From contig JADQBV010000147.1 in assembly GCA_016278415.1 (NCBI GenBank), forward strand, positions 1 through 6,667: a stretch of DNA of 6,667 bases, written 5' to 3'. This stretch comes from Halanaerobiales bacterium. GTDB taxonomy: Bacteria; Bacillota_F; Halanaerobiia; Halanaerobiales; DTU029. A program made the position numbers and the translations under genes. Each line of letters begins with the position of its first letter. Position 1 is the first letter of the stretch. Below, piece after piece: positions 1-4,959 of the stretch. The notes under the pieces are model-generated. The model worked only from the letters and a program-made list of their open reading frames with translations, searched no databases and had not been told where the DNA came from.

Positions 1-93
1 GGTGGTAAAATGTGGGCCAAAAGTATAAAGGGTATTGGGACTACTTTTTATTTTACTATTCCGTTAACAAAGGAAACTAAGCATCTGGAATAA
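1..93 (+). CDS. Sensor histidine kinase, C-terminal end (partial)
   Basis: Thirty codons and a TAA stop are open from the first base. They carry the last ATP-binding motif of a HATPase_c domain: GGKMWA, then the G2 box GIGTTFYFTIPL. In sensor kinases this glycine-rich loop closes over ATP, and the protein normally phosphorylates a partner response regulator after sensing a signal at the membrane. About eight residues follow the IPL strand, which is normal for a kinase C-terminus, so the end is natural. The sensor and dimerisation domains lie outside the window. The gene is followed by a terminator and then by an ABC exporter on the same strand. Inference: it may control that exporter, as in BceRS- or VanRS-like resistance loci. 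Confidence 0.88.
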   Translation, partial: GGKMWAKSIKGIGTTFYFTIPLTKETKHLE

Positions 94-112
94 AACTTCC
101 AGGTGTTTTTTT
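82..112 (+). terminator. Intrinsic terminator of the histidine kinase gene
   Basis: A 9-bp stem (82-90 with 97-105, one G-T pair) closes a 6-base loop and is followed by seven T residues (106-112). The stem starts before the kinase stop codon and the TAA lies partly in the loop, so the terminator overlaps the end of the coding region. It should separate kinase transcription from the exporter genes downstream. Confidence 0.85.
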
Positions 113-179
113 ATGTAAAAAAAAATTACACAAAAATTTATCTTAAATATATTTTGGGTAATAAGAAGGCAAAGTAAAT

Positions 180-209
180 TTGTTTATAAAAACTTAATAA
201 TTTTATAAT
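180..209 (+). promoter_or_regulatory. Possible sigma-A promoter of the ABC exporter operon
   Basis: A perfect TATAAT lies at 204-209, with a weak -35 candidate TTGTTT at 180-185 (18-base spacer). The region is very A+T rich, so the -10 match alone is not strong evidence. Its place between the kinase terminator and the exporter start supports an independent promoter here. Transcription would begin near 216 and leave a leader of about 60 bases. Confidence 0.4.
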
Positions 210-224
210 ATCTATTTAAGATTT

Positions 225-264
225 GTCTATTAGACTAGGTAATATCAGATATAAATAAGTCTAA
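225..264 (+). promoter_or_regulatory. Overlapping inverted repeats in the exporter leader
   Basis: GTCTA (225-229), T, TAGAC (231-235) form an 11-base palindrome. The same right half, extended to TTAGACT (230-236), is also the perfect complement of AGTCTAA (258-264). That second copy runs directly into the ribosome binding site AAGGGGGA (263-270). The middle arm could thus pair with either outer arm. This might be an operator for a regulator dimer or a leader hairpin that hides the ribosome binding site. The repeat is seen directly; its function is inference. Confidence 0.35.
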
Positions 265-276
265 GGGGGAAATTTA

Positions 277-1233
277 ATGGAAACTATTTTAAAAAAGGAA
301 TCTAATAAAATGAGTGATTATATCTTAGAAATAAAGGATTTAAGGAGATCGTTTGGGGATTTTAGTGCTGTTAAAAATGTAAGTTTAGAAATTGAGAAGG
401 GGGATGTATTTGGTTTTCTAGGTCCTAACGGAGCAGGGAAAACTACTACGATTAGGATGATCTTAGGCCTAATCCAGTCAGATAGTGGAGAAATAAGAAT
501 TAATGGATATAATATAAAAGAAAATTTCATGAAGGCAATCGAGAGTGTTGGAGCAGTAGTAGAAACACCTCGTTTCTATGAATATCTTACTGGATATCAA
601 AACCTAAAACAAATTGCCAATCTACATGAAAATATTCAAAGCGCAAGGATTTATGAAGTTATAGAAATAGTGGGTCTAAGGAAAAGGGCAGATGATAAAG
701 TCAAAAATTATTCCCTGGGAATGAAACAAAGATTTGGAATCGCCAGGGCATTATTAAATGAACCAGATTTAATAATATTAGATGAACCTACTAATGGTCT
801 AGATCCTCAGGGAATGAAAGAAGTTAGAGAGTTAATCAGGGAATTGGCTAGAACAAAAGATATTACTTTTTTTATTTCAACTCACTTATTAAATGAGGTT
901 GAGCAGATGTGTAATAAGGTTGCAATTCTAAAACAAGGTGAAATCATCATTTCAGATTCAGTTAGTAAATTACTTGATAATAACAAGGAAACGGTTGAAA
1001 TTATTGTCTCAGATACAAGTGAGACTATAAAAATAATAAAAAAAATTGACTACGCTGAAGTTGTTGAAGAGGATAATTCCCGAATTATGGTTGAACTAGA
1101 TAAGGGGATGACAGCACAGTTAAATGCATTATTGCTTAGCAAGGGAATCGATGTAAAATATTTAATACCAAGAAAACAATCTTTAGAAGATTATTTTTTA
1201 GAAATAACACAGGATGGTGACCTTAATGATTAA
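277..1233 (+). CDS. ABC exporter ATP-binding protein, BcrA/NisF-like
   Basis: This 318-residue protein is the ATPase of an ABC-2 type exporter; it hydrolyses ATP on the inner face of the membrane to drive the permease encoded next. Walker A is GPNGAGKT at residues 49-56, the signature is YSLGMKQR at 145-152, Walker B is LIILDE at 165-170, the D-loop is GLDP at 174-177 and the switch histidine is H203 in STHLL. The Q-loop glutamine position appears to hold glutamate (VVETPRFYEYLTG, 94-106), as is common in the bacitracin and lantibiotic exporter subfamily. Residues 230-318 form the C-terminal extension of that subfamily. ATG 277 has a strong ribosome binding site (AAGGGGGA, 263-270). ATG 310 is an alternative with a weaker site and would remove 11 residues. 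Substrate unknown; a peptide antibiotic is an inference. Confidence 0.95.
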   Translation: METILKKESNKMSDYILEIKDLRRSFGDFSAVKNVSLEIEKGDVFGFLGPNGAGKTTTIRMILGLIQSDSGEIRINGYNIKENFMKAIESVGAVVETPRFYEYLTGYQNLKQIANLHENIQSARIYEVIEIVGLRKRADDKVKNYSLGMKQRFGIARALLNEPDLIILDEPTNGLDPQGMKEVRELIRELARTKDITFFISTHLLNEVEQMCNKVAILKQGEIIISDSVSKLLDNNKETVEIIVSDTSETIKIIKKIDYAEVVEEDNSRIMVELDKGMTAQLNALLLSKGIDVKYLIPRKQSLEDYFLEITQDGDLND

Positions 1234-1993
1234 TATATTAAAGAATGAACTGTTTAAATTATTTGTCCAAAAAAAGATCTATATTTTTATGGGGCTTATG
1301 TTTATTATGACCTTAATATCAGCATTAGTCTTTAAATTTGCAGAAATAGATATAATTATAAGTGCCCAGAGCTTTCCTTTAGAGGCTTTAAAGATGAATA
1401 TTGACATGTTATTACCAATCTTCATAACAATCCTAATTGCTGATATGATTACTGATGAATACCGGGCTGGTACTTTAAAATTACCCTTAATTCACCCAGT
1501 GTCAAGAAAAAAACTACTAAATGCAAAAATATTAACTTTAATAATTGCATCAATTATCTTATTGTTATTTTTATTAATTATATCCTATATTTTAGGTGTA
1601 ATAATGTTTGAATGGGGTGCAGGGTTTACATTTAATGAAATAACATACTCTAATGTTCAGGGAATATGGATGACTATCTGTTCTTATTTTATATCTGTAT
1701 TACCAATTTTAGCATTTGGTCTAATTATTATACTAATTTCTTTAATTCTAACTAGTAGTGGAGCAGTCGTCGGTATAGCAATAGGTATTTTGTTTGCGTT
1801 TAGTATCTTAATTCAGGTTTCCGAGATATTAAGACCATATCTCTTAACTTATTATTTTAGCTTCTTTGCCATGTTACTTAAAAACCCTTTAAGTATGGAA
1901 ATAATTCTAGGATTATTTGTAATTGGTGTTTATTCTACTATTGCTTATATCGCTTCTGTAAGATTGTTTATTAAAAAGGATATCTTATCCTAG
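1226..1993 (+). CDS. ABC-2 family exporter permease
   Basis: This 255-residue integral membrane protein is the partner of the upstream ATPase. Six hydrophobic segments are visible at about residues 18-36, 61-76, 103-128, 147-176, 179-198 and 224-248. Between the second and third is the conserved cytoplasmic stretch DEYRAGTLKLPLIHPVSRKK (77-96), typical of permeases in bacitracin-, lantibiotic- and Nos-type exporters. I place the start at ATG 1226, inside the end of the ATPase gene (8-base overlap), with GGTGA (1216-1220) as ribosome binding site. ATG 1214 is in frame but has no site at useful distance. The overlap implies translational coupling and equal amounts of the two subunits. No clear terminator follows: a 6-bp hairpin (1987-2002) lacks a T run. 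Confidence 0.93.
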   Translation: MINILKNELFKLFVQKKIYIFMGLMFIMTLISALVFKFAEIDIIISAQSFPLEALKMNIDMLLPIFITILIADMITDEYRAGTLKLPLIHPVSRKKLLNAKILTLIIASIILLLFLLIISYILGVIMFEWGAGFTFNEITYSNVQGIWMTICSYFISVLPILAFGLIIILISLILTSSGAVVGIAIGILFAFSILIQVSEILRPYLLTYYFSFFAMLLKNPLSMEIILGLFVIGVYSTIAYIASVRLFIKKDILS

Positions 1994-2076
1994 TTTTAGG
2001 ATGCTAATATTTGATGTTAAAATTTAGAACACACCTTCAATGGTGCGGATATATAGGTAACAGGAGGACGATTATA

Positions 2077-2259
2077 TTGATATTAAAATTAAATTTAAAA
2101 TTAAACTGTATAATTATTATGGCTGCAATAGTTTTATTTACTTTTCAAATTCCAGGTTCTGCTGATAATAATAATCATGATTTGTTAAAAAATGAATTGC
2201 AACAAGTATTAGATAGTCAGGTAAAAAAGTTAGGGGTTCCTGGAATTCAAGCTTCATGA
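2077..2259 (+). pseudogene. Truncated secreted serine hydrolase (beta-lactamase / DD-peptidase superfamily)
   Basis: Only 60 codons remain. I choose TTG 2077 as start because AGGAGG (2062-2067) sits nine bases before it; the in-frame ATGs at 2011 and 2014 have no such site. Residues 1-29 form a signal peptide (two Lys, a hydrophobic core, then PGSA) with likely cleavage after A29. The mature part, ending LDSQVKKLGVPGIQAS, looks like the first helix and strand of class C beta-lactamase-like hydrolases and D-Ala-D-Ala carboxypeptidases, which act on cell-wall peptides outside the cell. A TGA stops it before the SxxK catalytic serine motif, and I find no continuation in any frame downstream. Intact relatives have roughly 350-500 residues, so the catalytic domain has been deleted. 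Family assignment rests on a short stretch. Confidence 0.6.
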
Positions 2260-2648
2260 TATTACTAAAATCTGTAATACTTCTGTTAGCTATAAATAAA
2301 TTTGTTCATAAATGAAGAGGGTGAGTATATGCAAAAAACTATTTCTTCAAAATTAATAAGTTTTTATGAAATAGGAGTATTGATTTATAGATATCTTTAA
2401 TTGTGTAGCAAACTGTCTCTGTGCTATACCAGCCCATTGAAAAGGGTTTCCTTGTCTTTCAAAAACATTAATAAAATTTGACTTGAAAAATGTAATAACA
2501 TATAATAAATACATCGAATATAAAGTAACAACATCTACATTTGAACTTCTTAACCAAAAGTAGAAGCATTAAGAGTAGAACAATATTCACTTCCTAAGTA
2601 TTAGCCTAGAAGTTGTATTCCTGGTATTTTTAACTAGATAAATTAAAA
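2260..2648. other. Gene-poor stretch between hydrolase remnant and PaaX gene
   Basis: No confident gene is present. Two short open frames are visible. At 2329-2400 (+) a 23-codon frame starts with MQKTISSKLISF after the ribosome-binding-like GAGGGTGAG, and may be the stump of a lost gene. At 2353-2514 (-) a 53-codon frame includes ERQGNPFQWAGIAQRQFATQ, which I do not recognise. Bases 2401-2465 are richer in G+C than their surroundings. The right part holds the promoter of the next gene and its leader. Because the flanking regions hold broken genes, this may be another deletion scar. Confidence 0.5.
2478..2506 (+). promoter_or_regulatory. Strong sigma-A-like promoter for the PaaX-family gene
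   Basis: TTGACT (2478-2483), a 17-base spacer and a perfect TATAAT (2501-2506) make the best promoter match in the window. Transcription should start near 2513 and give a leader of roughly 135 bases before the regulator gene. Inside that leader AACTTCT (2544-2550) can pair with AGAAGTT (2608-2614), and its core also with a nearer AGAAG (2562-2566). Whether these pairings matter is unknown. Confidence 0.7.
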
Positions 2649-3506
2649 ATGATATTGAAAGGAATGATTGCTATTAAAATTACTCTTAGAAAATGGAATA
2701 GTGTTACCAGTATTGTTTTATACATATATAATATTTATCAACAAGTTATGGGAGAATATGAGATTGAATTAACTAACCTACTTGATTACATCAATCTCTT
2801 TGGTAAAACAGATAGTGCAGCCAGGGTAAGTTTGTCAAGGATGGTTAAATCGGGTATTTTAATTAATAAAAAAAGAAATGGTAATATATATTATATATTA
2901 ACTCAGGAAGGTTTAAGCAATATTAATCAATGGAATAATGGGATAGAAAGATTTTTTAAAAGATTTAATATAAGACATAAAGAATGGGACCAAGAATGGA
3001 CAACATTGACAATGATTAATTTTAAAAAGTCTAAAGAAAAAAATCAATTTATTTTAGATAATCTCTGGGAATTAGGCTACCGGGAAATAGATAATAATGT
3101 TTGGTTCTCACCTTATATTTTCAAAGATGAAATTGATTCAATTTTAACTAATAATAAAGTAAATTATTTAGTAAATCGGGGAACTATTGAAATTAACTAT
3201 GATTGGAATAAGTTTATAGAGAGTACTTATCATATTAATGATCTAAGAAAAAAGTATATACAGTTTATTAATAATATTGGAGATATGAGGAAAGATAGTG
3301 AAAAACAAAATATGGAAGACAAAAAATTATTACCAGTCTTATTTAAACTGGGGTGGAATTTTTATGATATTGTAACAGATGACCCTGCACTACCTTTAAA
3401 TATTCTAGATAACTGGGTAGGAGATAGATCAGTTATAGAGATGGGAGATTTTAGAGAATATCTGGTTAAAAGGGTAAGTAATTATTTTAAAAATCCAGTT
3501 ATTTAG
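2649..3506 (+). CDS. PaaX-family transcriptional regulator
   Basis: A cytoplasmic DNA-binding protein of up to 285 residues. An N-terminal winged helix lies at about 15-90, with the PaaX recognition-helix pattern FGKTDSAARVSLSRMVKSGI (51-70) and wing strand YYILTQEG (81-88). A central domain at about 110-180 (EWTTLTMINF, later NVWFSPY) and a C-terminal domain with LLPVLFKLGWNFYDIVTDDP (227-246) complete the usual layout and length. Known PaaX proteins repress phenylacetate degradation and release DNA on binding phenylacetyl-CoA. No such genes lie nearby; the next genes are sugar-uptake remnants, so the target here is open. The start is uncertain. ATG 2649 and ATG 2664 have no well-placed ribosome binding site, while GAAAGGA (2657-2663) is best spaced for a non-standard ATT at 2673. 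All choices keep the winged helix. Confidence 0.88.
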   Translation: MILKGMIAIKITLRKWNSVTSIVLYIYNIYQQVMGEYEIELTNLLDYINLFGKTDSAARVSLSRMVKSGILINKKRNGNIYYILTQEGLSNINQWNNGIERFFKRFNIRHKEWDQEWTTLTMINFKKSKEKNQFILDNLWELGYREIDNNVWFSPYIFKDEIDSILTNNKVNYLVNRGTIEINYDWNKFIESTYHINDLRKKYIQFINNIGDMRKDSEKQNMEDKKLLPVLFKLGWNFYDIVTDDPALPLNILDNWVGDRSVIEMGDFREYLVKRVSNYFKNPVI

Positions 3507-3527
3507 TCTTTATAAGGGGAAATATTT

Positions 3528-3994
3528 ATGAGATATAATATTTATTGGACTGAAATAACAGGTGCTAAAAAAATTTAGGGTATATGTATTCCATTTTGCT
3601 ATTTTATTGGGGAAAAAGATTAGGAAGAATCATACTATCATGCGGATTAGATAAATTAGTTAATAGTGGACGAGATAGATTCATTGGGTAACAGTACTTG
3701 TGGAATGGGAAAACGAAAGAAAAGAATATATACTGCATGGGAAATACCATACCTTTCTGCGATTTTGTCAAAGATGATGATTACTCCTTGTTAAAATTTC
3801 TTGTTTTAAATTCATTCCCTTCAGAAAGTTGAGATGCAACTATTGATTCATTCCCATTGTATAAATTTCAGATTGTAGTTAAGGCAACCTTACGTGTTCT
3901 TGGTGGACAGGAATTACCTAGAGTTATTTGGACCCCACAAGCATTAATTGCTAGTAGTAATGTTGATACTGCAGCTGAAGAAATAAATAATTGA
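3528..3994 (+). pseudogene. Decayed gene ending as a sugar ABC transporter substrate-binding protein
   Basis: Bases 3833-3991 read DATIDSFPLYKFQ, then RVLGGQELPRVIWTPQALIA and SNVDTAAEEINN, ending at TGA 3992-3994. This matches the C-terminus of RbsB-like (Peripla_BP_4) sugar-binding proteins, which catch sugar outside the membrane and hand it to the permease. Upstream, the same frame stays open from 3569 except for TAA 3689 and TGA 3830, and includes NGKTKEKNIYCMGNTIPFCD and FVKDDDYSLLKFL; I could not match this part to the family. ATG 3528 has a good ribosome binding site (AAGGGGA, 3514-3520) and starts MRYNIYWTEITGAKK, but that frame closes after 16 codons at a run of seven A. There is no signal peptide, so the left part may come from another gene. 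Confidence 0.7.
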
Positions 3995-4035
3995 AGCAGA
4001 ATTCATAGAAATCTCTGGACATATTAATAGGCAGG

Positions 4036-4067
4036 GGGTAGCCTAAATTTAGGTTACCCTTTTTTTT
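4036..4067 (+). terminator. Intact intrinsic terminator or attenuator behind the binding-protein remnant
   Basis: GGGTAGCCTAAA (4036-4047) and TTTAGGTTACCC (4048-4059) pair over 12 positions with one G-T pair, with the central AAATTT forming the turn. Eight T residues follow (4060-4067). In sugar ABC operons such a site after the binding-protein gene often keeps that protein in excess over ATPase and permease. Here it has outlived its operon and should stop transcription before the downstream remnants. Confidence 0.88.
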
Positions 4068-4083
4068 AGAAAGGAGATATTTT

Positions 4084-4167
4084 ATGGCAAATAAAGCATT
4101 GTTTGAATTTAAAAATGATCTAGGACATTCCCTGGTGTAAAAGCTTTAGATAATGTTTCTGCAATAT
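4084..4167 (+). pseudogene. Sugar ABC transporter ATPase, N-terminal remnant
   Basis: ATG 4084 follows the strong ribosome binding site AAAGGAGAT (4070-4078) and reads MANKALFEFKN. The frame then changes: from 4128 the second frame reads FPGVKALDNVSA. Together they give the N-terminus of RbsA/MglA-type sugar ABC ATPases (pattern FEFKNISKTFPGVKALDNVS), which power sugar import from the cytoplasmic side. A few bases around 4118-4127 are altered, shifting the frame. Walker A and the rest of the roughly 500-residue protein are missing, and the sequence runs straight into the permease remnant. The short matches are specific enough for the family but not for the sugar. Confidence 0.75.
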
Positions 4168-4269
4168 ATTGCGACTGGTAGTATAATTATTATAGCTGTT
4201 TATTTAGGTTATATTCAATCAAAATTATATTTAAAAGCAACTCTTAAAGCTAAAAAGGATAAAAATTAA
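4168..4269 (+). pseudogene. Sugar ABC transporter permease, C-terminal remnant
   Basis: The frame ending at TAA 4267-4269 reads IATGSIIIIAVYLGYIQSK and then a lysine-rich tail ending KAKKDKN. A last hydrophobic segment followed by a basic cytoplasmic tail is how RbsC-type sugar permeases end, and in such operons the permease gene follows the ATPase gene. One deletion therefore appears to have removed most of the ATPase and nearly all of the permease (together roughly 2 kb in intact operons) and joined the two ends. The assignment leans on position as well as sequence. Confidence 0.6.
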
Positions 4270-4292
4270 TATAGATCTTGAAGGTGATGATT

Positions 4293-4599
4293 ATGGGAAA
4301 AAATAATATAGTAACAGTGATTGGTAGTATTAATTATGATATAATAATGAAGCAGAGGCAACTTCTAAAAAAAGAGAAAACTAATACAGTTGAGGTGTTA
4401 TTACTGGCCCAGGCGGTAAAGGTGCAAATCAAGCAGTCCAGTGTTTATTAATGAGGCTGATATATTGGAGGCAGGTATTTTTGCCTCAATTGCTGCATCT
4501 ATTACTGTTACCAATATAGGCTTACAATCAATTATGCCTGATAAGCAGGAAATAATAGATGTTTTGTATAATACTATAATAGATCCTGTATATTATTAA
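4293..4599 (+). pseudogene. Ribokinase-type PfkB sugar kinase, decayed
   Basis: ATG 4293 follows AAGGTGATG (4281-4289). The start reads NNIVTVIGSINYDIIMKQRQ, the first strand of PfkB-family sugar kinases, which phosphorylate ribose or a related sugar with ATP. From about 4394 the frame shifts and GVITGPGGKGANQAVQC follows, the family's sugar-binding GGKGANQA motif. After a further shift, bases 4453-4599 read EADILEAGIFASIAASITVT and later GLQSIMPDKQEIIDVL, the usual C-terminal helix region. About 100 codons remain of roughly 300. The central domain and the catalytic GxGD motif are gone, so the product is inactive. It sits where a kinase would be expected behind sugar-transport genes. Confidence 0.82.
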
Positions 4600-4611
4600 T
4601 TACAAAGGTAG

Positions 4612-4876
4612 GTGCATATATACGTAGAAAAGAAATACTATCTAAATTAAAAAAAGGAAATCATATACATTGATGAGTTGGTGGACACACTTACAGATAT
4701 TTCTGAATCTACAATTAGGAGGGATTTAAAAACCCTTGAAGATGAAAACTGATAAATTACTATCAGAATTATTTTTTGATAAAGCTTTTGTTGGTGCTAG
4801 TGGCTATACGGTTGAGGGTGGAATTAATACACCAGATATTAGAGAAGCGTTGTATCAGAAGAGTAGGCTTTGTTGA
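4612..4876 (+). pseudogene. DeoR-family sugar repressor, decayed
   Basis: Three frames carry parts of one DeoR-type repressor. From 4614 one frame reads IRRKEILSKLKKGN, the first helix. From about 4666 another reads YIDELVDTLTDISESTIRRD and LKTLEDEN, the helix-turn-helix with its recognition helix STIRRDL. From 4751 a third reads DKLLSELFFDKAFVGASGYT and VEGGINTPD, part of the C-terminal sugar-phosphate-sensing domain, ending at TGA 4874-4876. About 85 codons remain of roughly 250. Known family members repress sugar operons until a phosphorylated sugar binds. TDIS in the recognition region seems to hold one extra residue compared with the usual DIS. Confidence 0.82.
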
Positions 4877-4901
4877 CTATAAATTTATAGACAAATAAAG
4901 A
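4873..4901 (+). promoter_or_regulatory. Possible promoter with embedded 14-base palindrome
   Basis: TTGACT (4873-4878) is followed after 17 bases by a weak -10 candidate TAAAGA (4896-4901). CTATAAATTTATAG (4877-4890) is a perfect 14-base palindrome that touches the -35 box and fills most of the spacer. A repressor bound there would block RNA polymerase. The site overlaps the stop codon of the DeoR remnant and lies about 80 bases before the intact TIM-barrel gene. The palindrome is certain; promoter and operator roles are inference, and A+T-rich palindromes can arise by chance. Confidence 0.4.
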
Positions 4902-4959
4902 ATCCTATAGAAACAGCTAATTAGATGTCTTTAAAATACTAAAGGAGATGAATAATATC

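Noticed and set aside
318..530. Seventy-codon open frame on the minus strand
   Set aside because: It lies wholly antisense to the Walker A region of the exporter ATPase and has no ribosome binding site or family features.
1987..2002. Hairpin ATCCTA/TAGGAT at the end of the permease gene as a terminator
   Set aside because: The stem is only 6 bp and no T run follows it.
2011..2076. Start of the hydrolase remnant at ATG 2011 or 2014
   Set aside because: No ribosome binding site precedes them, the added residues are not signal-peptide-like, and AGGAGG at 2062-2067 serves TTG 2077.
2076..2108. Repeated AAATTAAA-like units as a DNA repeat element
   Set aside because: They encode the Lys/Leu/Asn start of the signal peptide and are expected in A+T-rich coding sequence.
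2649..3506. A CRISPR-related (Cas2-like) protein, because the central PaaX domain shares that fold
   Set aside because: The winged helix and C-terminal PaaX motifs are clear, and no repeats or cas genes are present.
3528..4876. Explaining the broken genes as sequencing frameshifts only
   Set aside because: Large internal parts of the ATPase, permease, kinase and repressor are absent, which indels at homopolymers cannot produce.
2260..4947. Insertion sequence or phage attachment site as the cause of the decay
   Set aside because: I see no transposase or integrase remnant, no terminal inverted repeats and no target-site duplications.
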